Positions 16,864 through 25,429 are shown, numbered from the stretch's first letter. The stretch: 32,065 bases of DNA from Succinivibrio dextrinosolvens DSM 3072 (GCF_900167015.1 NZ_FUXX01000029.1:1-32065); one strand, 5' to 3'. A program made the numbers and translations. Notes: a model not told the origin generated them from the sequence alone.

Positions 16864-17844
16864 TTATTTTGTCTTTAATAATGAAAAAATTTCCTTTTCA
16901 TTATCCAGAACAAGCTGTCTTTCAATTGCCGGTAGTTTTTTATAATCCTCGGTTAGCTTTAGATTTCTTACAGCATAAAACAGCAGAGCCTTACGAACCT
17001 CATGCTCGATAAAACCGTTCTTGCCGATACCGTAATCCAGCGCTAAGGCATTCTTTTCATTATCACTAAGCTCAGGGTTAATCTTTAGCTTTAATACTAC
17101 CTTCTCGTTCCAGTCAGCATCAGATGCGCCATCGGTTCCAACCTCTCTGAAACCGTTGCCAAGAGGATCTGGAAAACGGTCATTTGGTGCCATGATCTTT
17201 GGTGTATCTGCAGACTTGATTCTTGATAGAACATAGTCACGGAATTCATGTCTGTCATAGCAGTAGGCTCTGATATGCCATCTGTAGCCATCATAGGCAA
17301 AGGAGTGCGGAGCAATCAGATAGTCCATGTATTTACCCTGAGATAAAGACATGTAGACAATGTGCATTGCCATGTGCTCGTTAATAGCATCAATCAGATT
17401 GAATAACAGCTTGGCATCAACTCTTCTCTTTGGTGGAACCAGAGTAGATGCGGCTACAGGGAATCTGCCATTAAAGAAATTACGTGAATCTGATAATGAA
17501 TCACGGGCAATTAAAGCAAGATCCTCTAAGAACAGATCTGGTGAACACTCATCCGGGAAGACTGGTTTGAAGTCTTCTGTACGGACATAAAGCTTCTTGT
17601 GAACATCGTAACGAAGATTCTCTCTTGAAGGCTTACAGTTTTTAACCAGCTCACGATAGTAAGAGAAATCAAGTGAAGACTGAGGTACAGAAATACCAAA
17701 GAAATTAACAAGATCTGAACGGTTGATTTTGCCCTCTACACTTAGACGAAAATCAATAAACTCCATACGTCTTCTTCTGCTCCATTTGTTTGGAGCCATT
17801 TCAGGTTTATCTGATTTCTGGACATTAACGTCTTTTTTTACCAT
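16864..17844 (-). CDS. WYL-domain transcriptional regulator
   Basis: A 326-residue cytoplasmic protein. The N-terminal ~80 residues are basic (KWSRRRRMEFIDFRLSVEGKI) and include a winged-helix-like stretch (INRSDLVNFFGISVPQSSLDF). A WYL domain follows (about residues 165-235): HIVYMSLSQGKYMDYLIAPH, then YDGYRWHIRAYCYDRHEFRDY. WYL domains sense nucleotides or nucleic acids and are common in DNA-damage and anti-phage regulators. Target genes are unknown; the adjacent MFS-dsb operon is one candidate. An AAGGA ribosome site precedes ATG 17844. It is insulated by its own terminator. Confidence 0.8.
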   Translation of the reverse strand: MVKKDVNVQKSDKPEMAPNKWSRRRRMEFIDFRLSVEGKINRSDLVNFFGISVPQSSLDFSYYRELVKNCKPSRENLRYDVHKKLYVRTEDFKPVFPDECSPDLFLEDLALIARDSLSDSRNFFNGRFPVAASTLVPPKRRVDAKLLFNLIDAINEHMAMHIVYMSLSQGKYMDYLIAPHSFAYDGYRWHIRAYCYDRHEFRDYVLSRIKSADTPKIMAPNDRFPDPLGNGFREVGTDGASDADWNEKVVLKLKINPELSDNEKNALALDYGIGKNGFIEHEVRKALLFYAVRNLKLTEDYKKLPAIERQLVLDNEKEIFSLLKTK

Positions 17845-17955
17845 AAAAACTGTTCCTTTTATAAAGAGCTTTACAGTTGAGCTATTATTTACAAATTAAG
17901 AATTAGAACATAAACAGACAGGAGAAAAGTAAAATTGCCCTATCTCATGAATGTT

Positions 17956-17985
17956 ACTATATCAATTGTCTTAATTTTATAACAA
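17956..17985 (-). promoter_or_regulatory. candidate promoter of the WYL gene
   Basis: On the minus strand TTGTTA (17980-17985) and TATAGT (17956-17961) are separated by 18 bases, giving a leader of about 105 bases. A dyad ACTATA-TG-TATAGT (17991-18004) lies just upstream and could bind a regulator. Confidence 0.4.
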
Positions 17986-18037
17986 AGATGACTATATGTA
18001 TAGTTATTCTATTAGAAATAGAGCATAAAGACATAAT

Positions 18038-18077
18038 TTATCCATCAGCAGATTTTCCTGAGAATCTGCATGGATAA
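18038..18077 (-). terminator. hairpin at the 3' end of the ROK gene
   Basis: TTATCCAT/ATGGATAA and GCAGATT/AATCTGC stack into a long hairpin separated by a two-base bulge, starting directly after the ROK stop codon. The tail is AT-rich but not a clean T-tract. Confidence 0.6.
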
Positions 18078-18078
18078 A

Positions 18079-19080
18079 CTATTTTAATGCCTCAAGACAG
18101 AGACTTACCATGCCAGATACAGTATCCTCACGAAGATTGTCTGTAATCTCAATCTTAGGAAGTAACGCCTCCTCAGCAGGTGTACCAAGCTGTTTTTTAA
18201 GTCTGTCAATAAATCCCGGTCTCAGAGTTTCAGAATAGATTGCCATGTAGCCAGGATTTAGAACGCACATCACGGCTCTGATGGTTCTGATGGCAAGATC
18301 ATCTGCCTGCATGGATTCAGATGGCAGCACACCGATATCGTTATACATAGGGAAATATCGAATTTCACCTGCCATACCATCCTTTCCTCTTAATACTGCT
18401 CCGTTATAGCAGAAGCCGCAGCCTGGAATTTTACCTGGAACCAGAATGACTCCACTTACATACTCCTGATTCTTGCAGCGCTTATAGCAGCCAAGAGTAG
18501 CCGCGTTAATATCAGTTTCAAAGAAAACGGGAATATTAAACTGTTTTTCCAAATGAGATGAAAGTCGTTTTGACTGGCTGTCATGACGAATAGCACTACC
18601 GACTCGACCGCCTACATCATCAGATGGCATGGAAACACCGATTACTGAGATCTTAGGGTGTCTGCTTATATAACGTTCCATACCGATCTTAAGCTCATTG
18701 GTCTGAATTGAATCAGACTCCTCGATAAGCTCCTCTTTTCTTTCAATACACTCTCCAAAAAGATTATGTACTGAATAGCCGACATATTTGTTGCCTGATC
18801 TTTTATATATGGAAAGAATCAGCATCAGCTTGTTCATTTCGTTGAATCTGTATGTGGATGCTGGTCTGCCGTTAGGCATATTGACCTTGCCTGCATCCAG
18901 AACCTCTCCTGAAGCAATCAGAAGCGAAATGATCTTGTTTAGAGTTACGACAGAAAGTCCTGTGAGCTCCTTTAGCTTTGAACTGGTACAGACCTGTTCA
19001 TCATGAAGAGCCTGACGAACCAGCTGAAGATTCTGTTCACGGATCTGTCGGGAGGTAATTGTAAGCGATGTATCAACCAT
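18079..19080 (-). CDS. ROK-family transcriptional regulator, divergent
   Basis: A 333-residue protein with an N-terminal winged helix-turn-helix (about residues 10-75: LVRQALHDEQVCTSSKLKEL, TGLSVVTLNKIISLLIASGEV, GRPASTYRF) followed by a ROK sugar-kinase-like domain. The segment ETDINAATLGCY matches the ROK catalytic region. However the usual GEIGH and Cys-x-Cys-Gly zinc motifs are absent: the site reads GEIRYFPMYNDIG with no cysteines, so it is a divergent ROK protein, probably without kinase activity. It is transcribed away from the por operon, and a perfect dyad lies in the shared intergenic region, so por control is plausible. No clear ribosome site precedes ATG 19080. Confidence 0.75.
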   Translation of the reverse strand: MVDTSLTITSRQIREQNLQLVRQALHDEQVCTSSKLKELTGLSVVTLNKIISLLIASGEVLDAGKVNMPNGRPASTYRFNEMNKLMLILSIYKRSGNKYVGYSVHNLFGECIERKEELIEESDSIQTNELKIGMERYISRHPKISVIGVSMPSDDVGGRVGSAIRHDSQSKRLSSHLEKQFNIPVFFETDINAATLGCYKRCKNQEYVSGVILVPGKIPGCGFCYNGAVLRGKDGMAGEIRYFPMYNDIGVLPSESMQADDLAIRTIRAVMCVLNPGYMAIYSETLRPGFIDRLKKQLGTPAEEALLPKIEITDNLREDTVSGMVSLCLEALK

Positions 19081-19252
19081 TTTGGTGCAACTTAAATAAC
19101 ATTTATAAACCTAGTTTAATAATACTATTTTTTTTAAATTTGTCAAAAACGAAAAAAAACGAATAATTTAATTAGCATACACTAATTAGAAGAAAACCTA
19201 ATCTGAGTAAGCCTTTATAGGTATTTTTGTGATAAATATATTTGTTATTCGC

Positions 19253-19273
19253 ATTTGCAAATCAATTGCAAAT
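19253..19273. promoter_or_regulatory. perfect 21-bp dyad between the ROK gene and the por operon
   Basis: ATTTGCAA-N5-TTGCAAAT is an exact inverted repeat with 8-bp arms, one to two helical turns in size. It is the best operator candidate in the 440-base divergent region (19081-19520), which is otherwise very AT-rich and non-coding. Confidence 0.55.
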
Positions 19274-19466
19274 TACAACTTCAGTTTTAGATATTAATCG
19301 CATTTTATGCCCTGTTCTGACATTTTAGAATTGCATGTAAGCCTTATATTTCAAGTTGTTAATAAAAAATTTTTGAATTTTCATTTTTAGACATATTTTC
19401 ATTATTTTTGTCAATAAATTTTCAGGCATTTGTTAATTTTTTATTTATAACTAAAATTATCTTGAC

Positions 19467-19494
19467 GGTTTCTTCAGGGAACCAATTTTTTTTT
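19467..19494 (+). terminator. terminator-like hairpin in the por leader (possible attenuator)
   Basis: GGTTTC (19467-19472) pairs with GGGAACC (19477-19483), giving 6-7 pairs with one G-U, followed by AA and nine T residues. There is no gene upstream on this strand to terminate, so it would act on the por leader 27 bases before the start codon. A TTGACG at 19462-19467 overlaps it and could instead be a -35 box. Confidence 0.45.
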
Positions 19495-19520
19495 ACATAC
19501 ACTGCAAACGAGGAGCCTTA

Positions 19521-20081
19521 ATGCTTCAAATTAGATTACATGGCCGTGGAGGCCAAGGTGTAGTGACCGCAGCTGAAATGCTGACTCTTGCAGCATTCTA
19601 TGAAGGTCATCATGCACAAGCTTTCCCAAGCTTCGGTTCTGAGCGTACCGGCGCTCCAGTGGTTGCATATGCTCGTATTGATAATAAAGAAATACGTACA
19701 CACGAGCCAATTCAGCAGCCAGGAGTTGTTCTTGTTCAGGATAAGACACTTTTAGGATCTGTTGATGTATTCGGTGGACTTGATCCAAACGGATATGCAA
19801 TTATCAACTCAAAAGATGCACCAGAAGTTGTTGTACCAGAATTAGTAAAGATGTTACCTAAGGGTCACGTATTTACAGTTCCTGCAACTGATTTTGCTAT
19901 GCAGAAGATTGGTAAGCCTCTACCAGGTGCTCCAATGCTTTCAGCTTTAGCTGCTGTAACAGATATCCTGAAGCTGGAATCTGTACAGAAGGCATTCCAG
20001 GAAAGATATCCAGGTAAGGTTGGTGATGCTAATGCTGAAACCGCTGCCCTTGCATACAACTATATTAAGGGAGTTCTATAA
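19521..20081 (+). CDS. porG: 2-oxoacid:acceptor oxidoreductase, gamma subunit
   Basis: A 186-residue subunit of a pyruvate- or 2-oxoacid:acceptor oxidoreductase. The family start RLHGRGGQGVVTAAEMLTLA is at residues 5-24, followed by AQAFPSFGSERTGAPVVAY. The enzyme oxidatively decarboxylates a 2-oxoacid to the acyl-CoA and passes electrons to FeS clusters. GAGGAG lies five bases before the ATG. The stop overlaps the ATG of the alpha gene (TAATG). First gene of a four-gene operon. Pyruvate is the likeliest substrate in a fermenter, but the phenylglyoxylate and 2-oxoglutarate enzymes share this architecture. Confidence 0.9.
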   Translation: MLQIRLHGRGGQGVVTAAEMLTLAAFYEGHHAQAFPSFGSERTGAPVVAYARIDNKEIRTHEPIQQPGVVLVQDKTLLGSVDVFGGLDPNGYAIINSKDAPEVVVPELVKMLPKGHVFTVPATDFAMQKIGKPLPGAPMLSALAAVTDILKLESVQKAFQERYPGKVGDANAETAALAYNYIKGVL

Positions 20082-21325
20082 TGCTAAAGCAAATCGAAGG
20101 TTCATTAGGTGTAGCTGAGGCTGTTGCCTTATGCCGTCCTGGCGTTGTATGTGCCTACCCTATTTCTCCACAGACTCACATTGTTGAAAATGTAGGTAAG
20201 TTTGTTAAAAACGGTACCCTAAAGGACTGTGACTTTTTAAATGTTGAGTCAGAGTTCTCTGCAATGTCTGTTGCTATCGGTTCTTCCGTTGGCGGTGCCC
20301 GTACCTATACAGCTACAGCATCTCAGGGTCTGCTGTTCATGACTGAAGGTATCTATTCAGCATCAGGCTTAGGTCTTCCAATTGTTATGACCGTTGCATC
20401 ACGTGCAATCGGTGGCCCTATCAACATCTGGAACGATCACTCTGATTCTCTGTCACAGCGTGATTCAGGCTGGCTGCAGTTATTCTGCGAGTCAAACCAG
20501 GACGCTGTTGATACTCATATCATGGCATTTAAGATTGCCGAGAAGGTTGGTCTTCCAGTTATGGTATGTATGGATGGTTTCGTTCTAACTCACGCTTTTG
20601 AGAGACTGGATATTCCAGAGCAGGAGACTGTTGACAAGTTCCTGGGTGAGTATCAGCCAAAAGAATATCTGACTCCAAAGGAGCCTGTATCTATCGGTGC
20701 TATGGTTGGACCAGAGGCATTTACCGAGGTTCGTTTCCTTCAGCAGCGTAAGATGGCAAAGGCTCTTAAGGTTATTGAGGAAGTAACACAGGAATATCGT
20801 GCTCTAACCGGTTCTAAGTCAGGCGGTATCCTAGAGTGCTACAACTGTGAGAACGCTGATCTTAAGATCATCATCATGGGTTCTACTGTTGGTACTGCTA
20901 AGGATGAGATTGACAGATTAAAGGCTGAGGGTATCAATGTCGGTATCATCTCCTTAAAGTCATTCCGTCCATTCCCATATGAGAAGGTTGCAGAGGCAAT
21001 CGGTGACACCAAGCAGGTAATCTGCCTTGAGAGAGCATTCTCATTTGGTGCCCGCGGTATTATCTGCCCTGAAGTTAAGCGTGCTATGGAAGGCAAGAAC
21101 TGCGATATCAAGACTGTTGTTGCAGGCTTAGGTGGCCGTCCTATCTTCGGTACCACCATCAACGGTATCGTAAAGGATGCTCTTGCAGGCAAGTTTACTG
21201 AGGAATTCACCTGGTTTGACATCGACGCTGATGTACTGAACGGCTACACAAAGAAAGCAGAAGGTGTAACCTTCCCTAAAGGTCCGCTAGGTCAGTCAGT
21301 TTTAGAAGACTCAGTCAAGGGTTAA
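20081..21325 (+). CDS. porA: 2-oxoacid:acceptor oxidoreductase, alpha subunit
   Basis: A 414-residue alpha subunit. The pyrimidine-binding domain opens LGVAEAVALCRPGVVCAYPISPQTHIVE; ESEFSAMSVAIGSSVGGARTYTATASQG and GGPINIWNDHSD are conserved substrate/CoA-side segments, and the transketolase-C-like domain follows (IIIMGSTVGTAKDEIDRLK, then VGIISLKSFRPFP). It works with PorB at the thiamine diphosphate site. It overlaps porG by one base and is followed 15 bases later by porB. Codon choice suggests strong expression. Confidence 0.92.
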   Translation: MLKQIEGSLGVAEAVALCRPGVVCAYPISPQTHIVENVGKFVKNGTLKDCDFLNVESEFSAMSVAIGSSVGGARTYTATASQGLLFMTEGIYSASGLGLPIVMTVASRAIGGPINIWNDHSDSLSQRDSGWLQLFCESNQDAVDTHIMAFKIAEKVGLPVMVCMDGFVLTHAFERLDIPEQETVDKFLGEYQPKEYLTPKEPVSIGAMVGPEAFTEVRFLQQRKMAKALKVIEEVTQEYRALTGSKSGGILECYNCENADLKIIIMGSTVGTAKDEIDRLKAEGINVGIISLKSFRPFPYEKVAEAIGDTKQVICLERAFSFGARGIICPEVKRAMEGKNCDIKTVVAGLGGRPIFGTTINGIVKDALAGKFTEEFTWFDIDADVLNGYTKKAEGVTFPKGPLGQSVLEDSVKG

Positions 21326-21340
21326 GCAGGAGACAGTACA

Positions 21341-22402
21341 ATGTTAGAAAAGATTAAATTCTACCAGACAGGTTCAAACACTGTTGGTAACCGTATGTTA
21401 AATCCTGCTATGCGTACAAATCAGGCATCAGAGGATCGTAACAACAGCTTGATTTCAGGTCATAGAGCCTGTCAGGGCTGTGGTGAGGCATTAGGCGCAA
21501 GATATGCGATTGATGCTGCTATGAAGGCTACAAACGGACAGATTATGCTGGTTAATGCTACCGGCTGTCTTGAAGTTTTCTCAACTCCATATCCAGAATC
21601 AGCATGGAAGCTGCCATGGGTTCACTCTCTGTTCGGTAATGCCGCATCTGTAGGTTCAGGACTTGCAGCTGCTGCAGCTGTTCTTGCAAAGAAGCACGGT
21701 GACTCAGTAGTTCCACGTGTTATTGCACAGGGCGGTGACGGTGGTACCACCGATATCGGTTTTGGTCCTCTGTCAGGTATGTTCGAGCGTAACGATGATG
21801 TTCTTTACATCTGCTACAACAACGAAGCATACATGAACACCGGTGTTCAGCGTTCATCAGCAACTCCTCCATCAGCAAGAACCGCTACCACTCAGCTGGT
21901 TGGTGAACATCCAGGCGCTGACTGGGGTAAAGGTAAGAATGTACCTCTGATTGCTATGGCTCACGGTATTCCTTACGTAGCAACTGCAACTGTAGCTGAT
22001 CTGCGTGATCTTGAGTACAAGGTAACCAAGGCTATGTCATTCCACGGTGCCCGTTACATTGAGATTCTGGTTCCATGTCCTCTAGGCTGGGGCTTAGCAT
22101 CAAATGCAACAGTTACCGCAGCTCGTATGGCAATGGAGACTGGTTTCTTCCCTGTATACGAGGCTGAATACGGCAAGATTACTTCTGTACGTAAGATTCG
22201 TCAGAAGCAGCCAGTTCTAAACTATCTGAAGCTGCAGCGCAGATATGCTCATCTGACCGGCAAGAAGGCTGATCCAAATGTTGTTGCAAGACTGCAGGCA
22301 TTGTGTGATGCCAACATTAAGAATTTCGGTCTGTTAGATGATGGTGATTCAGAGCATACACCAGTAGCAATTCAGGCTTACGAGCGTAGCTCAGCTGTTT
22401 AA
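21341..22402 (+). CDS. porB: 2-oxoacid:acceptor oxidoreductase, beta subunit (TPP-binding)
   Basis: A 353-residue subunit carrying thiamine diphosphate and the proximal [4Fe-4S] cluster. Cluster cysteines are Cys44 and Cys47 (ACQGCGEALG), Cys76 (NATGCLEVF) and a cysteine in VPCPLGWG near residue 246. The TPP/Mg motif is GGDGGTTDIGFG (from residue 131) continuing to YNNEAYMNTG. AGGAGA lies before the ATG. All four expected cysteines are present, so the subunit looks functional. Confidence 0.93.
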   Translation: MLEKIKFYQTGSNTVGNRMLNPAMRTNQASEDRNNSLISGHRACQGCGEALGARYAIDAAMKATNGQIMLVNATGCLEVFSTPYPESAWKLPWVHSLFGNAASVGSGLAAAAAVLAKKHGDSVVPRVIAQGGDGGTTDIGFGPLSGMFERNDDVLYICYNNEAYMNTGVQRSSATPPSARTATTQLVGEHPGADWGKGKNVPLIAMAHGIPYVATATVADLRDLEYKVTKAMSFHGARYIEILVPCPLGWGLASNATVTAARMAMETGFFPVYEAEYGKITSVRKIRQKQPVLNYLKLQRRYAHLTGKKADPNVVARLQALCDANIKNFGLLDDGDSEHTPVAIQAYERSSAV

Positions 22403-22417
22403 AGGAGATAGTTAATC

Positions 22418-24046
22418 ATGATGAATAAAGCTTTCGCTGTTACCCTTGATCCAGCTACTTCCTTACAGAATCATACTGGTTCATGGCGTACTCTGCGTCC
22501 TGTTAATGTGTTCAAGTTGCCACCTTGCAACAATCAGTGCCCTGCAGGTGAGAACATCCAGCAGTGGCTGTACTATGCTGCTGAAGGTGACTACGAGCAC
22601 GCATGGCGCATTCTAACTGAAGAGAACCCAATGCCAGCATGTATGGGCCGTGTCTGTTACCACACCTGTGAAGGCAAGTGTAACCGTGGCTTCTTAGATG
22701 AGAGCGTTGGTATCAACTCTGTTGAGCGTTTCTTAGGTGACTACGCTTTGGAGCACAACCTGTCATTCAAGCGCCCTGCCCGTGAAACCGGCAAGAAGGT
22801 TCTGATTGTTGGTGCAGGTCCTGCAGGTCTTTCTGCTGCATATCACCTACGTCGTTTCGGTCACACCGTTCACATCGTTGAAATGGGTAAAGAGGCCGGC
22901 GGTATGATGCGTTACGGTATTCCAGTATATCGTTTACCTCGTAATATTCTGGATGCTGAAATCAAGCGCATTACCGATATGGGCGTAACCATTGAGTGCG
23001 GCCGTAAGGTTGAGGACATTGAGGCAGAGAAGAAGAACGGCAAATATGATGCTGTAATCCTAGGTCTTGGTGCTTCAATTTCAACCAATGTTGATATTCC
23101 TCAGGGCGATACCACCTCAGTTCTGAACGCACTGTCAGTTCTAGGTCAGATTGAGACCACCGGTGATATTCAGATTGCTCGTCGTGTTGCTGTTTACGGT
23201 GGTGGTAATACTGCTGTTGACGTTGCTCGTTCATTACGTCGTATCGGTGCAGAACCTATCATTGTTTACCGTCGTAACCGTGATAAGATGCCTGCAAACG
23301 AAGAAGAAATGGATGCAGCTATCGAGGAAGGCATTCAGGTTAAGTGGCTATCAACCATTGCATCAGCATCAAAGGATTCTCTAAAGATTGAGAAGATGGA
23401 GTTGGATGAGAACGGAAAACCAAAGCCAACCGGTCAGTTTGAGGAGTTACCTGCAGATGCTGTTGTTCTGGCTATTGGTCAGAATGTTGATAAGTCAGTA
23501 CTGTCAAAGCTGTCTAACCTTGAAATGGAAAAGGATAGCGTTGTAGTAAATCAGGAAACCATGATGACCTCTATTGAGGGCGTATTTGCTGCTGGTGACT
23601 GTGCAAGCACAGACAGAACAGTAACCCGCGCTATCGGTATGGGTAAGAATGCTGCCCGCGGCGTAAATGCTTATCTGAACGGCAAGACCTACAAGAAGCC
23701 AGAGAAGCATGAAATCGCTAAGTTTGAGGATATGCATCCTTGGTACTATACAGATGCGCCTAAGATGGTACGTGAAGAGCTTGAGGCTGCACGTCGTTCA
23801 AATACCTTCGATGAGGTTCAGATTGGTCTGACCGAAGAGAATGCTGTATTTGAGGCTCGTCGCTGTCTATCCTGCGGTAACTGTATGGAATGTGACAACT
23901 GCTACGGTGTCTGCCCAGACAGCGCTGTAATTAAGCTAGGTCCTGGCAAGGGATACGAATTTAATTACGACTACTGCAAGGGCTGTGGTGTATGTGCACA
24001 GGAATGTCCATGCGGCCACATCAAGATGGTTCCAGAGCAGATCTAG
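22418..24046 (+). CDS. GltD-like FAD/NAD(P) oxidoreductase fused to 2x[4Fe-4S] ferredoxin, POR electron-transfer subunit
   Basis: A 542-residue three-part protein. Residues ~37-90 hold the GltD-type FeS cysteines (Cys37, 41, 75, 80, 84, 88). Then come an FAD fold (VLIVGAGPAGLSAA, 128-141), an NAD(P) fold (VAVYGGGNTAVDVARSLRR, 257-275) and the second FAD contact AAGDCAS (391-397). The C-terminus is a bacterial ferredoxin with clusters CLSCGNCMECDNCYGVCP (483-500) and CKGCGVCAQECPC (520-532). It combines the delta (ferredoxin) subunit of POR with an NAD(P) reductase, as in the PadH-type reductase of phenylglyoxylate oxidoreductase, so the complex may reduce NAD(P) directly. AAAGGAGA precedes the ATG; a terminator follows. 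Confidence 0.88.
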   Translation: MMNKAFAVTLDPATSLQNHTGSWRTLRPVNVFKLPPCNNQCPAGENIQQWLYYAAEGDYEHAWRILTEENPMPACMGRVCYHTCEGKCNRGFLDESVGINSVERFLGDYALEHNLSFKRPARETGKKVLIVGAGPAGLSAAYHLRRFGHTVHIVEMGKEAGGMMRYGIPVYRLPRNILDAEIKRITDMGVTIECGRKVEDIEAEKKNGKYDAVILGLGASISTNVDIPQGDTTSVLNALSVLGQIETTGDIQIARRVAVYGGGNTAVDVARSLRRIGAEPIIVYRRNRDKMPANEEEMDAAIEEGIQVKWLSTIASASKDSLKIEKMELDENGKPKPTGQFEELPADAVVLAIGQNVDKSVLSKLSNLEMEKDSVVVNQETMMTSIEGVFAAGDCASTDRTVTRAIGMGKNAARGVNAYLNGKTYKKPEKHEIAKFEDMHPWYYTDAPKMVREELEAARRSNTFDEVQIGLTEENAVFEARRCLSCGNCMECDNCYGVCPDSAVIKLGPGKGYEFNYDYCKGCGVCAQECPCGHIKMVPEQI

Positions 24047-24069
24047 TTCTATTGAAGCATTAAATTGTG

Positions 24070-24105
24070 AGGCTGTATATCCAAAAGGTATACAGCCTTT
24101 TATAT
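24070..24105 (+). terminator. terminator of the por operon
   Basis: AGGCTGTATA-CC and GGTATACAGCCT form a ~12-bp stem with an AAAA loop (24070-24098), followed by TTTTATAT. Confidence 0.92.
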
Positions 24106-24223
24106 ATAATGGTGTAGAACTATATACAGATATAATGATGTATTGTTATACTGATTATATTGGTTACATGACTAATTTGAGCATGTATCTGTCGCAGACA
24201 CAACAGCAGGGATTAACTTACAA

Positions 24224-24607
24224 ATGGATTTTAACTATCTCAGATACTCTCTTAGGTGTTTTTTTGATTCTGATTTCAAGCGCGAAGAGATTGCAGATAT
24301 TTTAAATGCAAAAGAGCCAGAGAAATTCTCAAGAGCTTATCTGAAAACACTTGGCTTTAAAGAGGCAAATGAAGCCAGGATGAGAATTAAGTTTCGTATG
24401 CTGATTGATAAGGCCTATGCTGACAATGTTCCCTTAGGCGATGAGCTTGGTGTGTATACAACTCCAGAGGATGCGTATCTTGCAAGACAGAGATATATCG
24501 CAAGATACACCAAATTAGGCGAAACCATGGCAACTGTAAACAAATTCCTTTTAATGATTGTTCTTGCCATGTTCTCTATTGCCATTGTGCTGCTGTTTTC
24601 ACGCTGA
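24224..24607 (+). CDS. unknown protein with C-terminal membrane anchor
   Basis: 127 residues, family not recognised. The first ~100 residues are soluble and rich in charged helices (FKREEIADILNAKEPEKF, ARQRYIARYTKLGE); the last ~22 form one membrane segment (FLLMIVLAMFSIAIVLLF) ending in SR, a tail-anchored topology. AGGG is 12 bases upstream of the ATG, a weak ribosome site. It lies after the por terminator, so it needs its own promoter. Codon choice resembles the neighbours, which supports a real gene. Confidence 0.6.
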   Translation: MDFNYLRYSLRCFFDSDFKREEIADILNAKEPEKFSRAYLKTLGFKEANEARMRIKFRMLIDKAYADNVPLGDELGVYTTPEDAYLARQRYIARYTKLGETMATVNKFLLMIVLAMFSIAIVLLFSR

Positions 24608-24952
24608 TTATTTATTCTTTTATTTAATAACTCCCTGTCCTGAGTTCCAGTCTATGAACGTTAAGTCTTAATGTATGCTTTACATCTGTTAAGAATAGTA
24701 CAGAGCAGCAACATCTATTATATAAACCAGGATAAATGAAAGCCACGCCTTAGAAATTTTAGAAAAGGTATTATTGTTATTACAGACGGTATGCCTGATT
24801 TCGTAAATGATGATTTGTAATGTTTTGTTACATATCAAATTTTAATAAGAAAAATTCCTGATTAAAGCTATACATTTGTATCATGACCTATACTTATATA
24901 TAGGTGGATGTTTAGTAAAAGAAACAATATGAAGCTGGCAGAGAATTTAAAA

Positions 24953-24986
24953 TTGTTTTTGATAAAACAATCTGTTAGCATAGATT
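24953..24986 (+). promoter_or_regulatory. candidate promoter of the 6S RNA gene
   Basis: TTGTTT (24953-24958) and TAGCAT (24976-24981) are 17 bases apart; an alternative pair TTGATA (24959) and TAGATT (24981) is 16 apart. Either would start the transcript about 15 bases before the predicted mature 5' end. The preceding stretch 24608-24950 holds no gene that I can support. Confidence 0.45.
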
Positions 24987-25005
24987 TACGGTAAGCATTT
25001 ACCAC

Positions 25006-25190
25006 AGAATTCCCTGGGGTGCGATCAAGTTATTTGTACCCTGAGCCGATATCTACAGACATTGGTGTCTTCCTGATTATGGTGTGCAGGCCCGGATTGC
25101 CCGCGGAAGCCTAAGTAGTCATCTGATGCCAAACTTGAACACACTGGTTCAAGGAGTCAAGAATAGCGGATTCACTTCCGGGGTACCAAA
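25006..25190 (+). ncRNA. ssrS: 6S RNA
   Basis: The hallmark blocks of gammaproteobacterial 6S RNA are present in the right order and spacing: CCTGAGCCGATAT at 25040-25052, AAGCCTAAGT after the central bubble, and CTTGAACACACTGGTTCAAGG at about 25134-25154 (apical-side hairpin). CCCTGGGGTG (25013-25022) pairs with CACTTCCGGGG (25173-25183) as the closing stem with one bulged C. The length of about 180 nt fits E. coli SsrS. The RNA binds sigma-70 RNA polymerase in stationary phase. End positions are approximate. It lies upstream of crp rather than next to the usual zapA/ygfA. Confidence 0.88.
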
Positions 25191-25352
25191 ATGAAGCACC
25201 CTTCCGATATTCAGTTCTGAAAATTAATTTTTGTATAGTACAATTTACAATATTTTCAAAAGCTAATTCATAAAATCGTGAATTAAGTCACTATATATAC
25301 AAAATCTCAGTTTAAATATGCCTAAGCTTTAACAAAAAAATATTTACATATG

Positions 25353-25358
25353 TATAAT
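25353..25358 (+). promoter_or_regulatory. candidate -10 box of crp
   Basis: A perfect TATAAT with a weak upstream TTTAAC (25328). Transcription from about 25365 would give a ~125-base crp leader. Confidence 0.4.
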
Positions 25359-25391
25359 GAAAATATCTTCAGAGCTCATTATTTAGTTAGC

Positions 25392-25429
25392 GGTTCATGC
25401 CTCTACAGCTTTGATTGCTGGGCATAACC
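25392..25429 (+). promoter_or_regulatory. stem-loop in the crp leader
   Basis: GGTT-C-ATGCC (25392-25401) pairs with GGCAT-AACC (25421-25429), and AGC/GCT pairs inside around a TTTGATT loop. It lies about 60 bases before the crp ATG and is not directly followed by a T-tract, so a regulatory or stabilising role is more likely than termination. Confidence 0.4.

Noticed and set aside
19081-19520. TPP riboswitch or other known riboswitch in the por leader
   Set aside because: No conserved TPP aptamer blocks (such as CTGAGA) or other familiar cores were found.
24740-24822. Short in-frame stretch ending ITDGMPDFVNDDL before a TAA
   Set aside because: Only ~26 codons after an in-frame stop and no start or ribosome site; possibly a gene remnant but not supportable.
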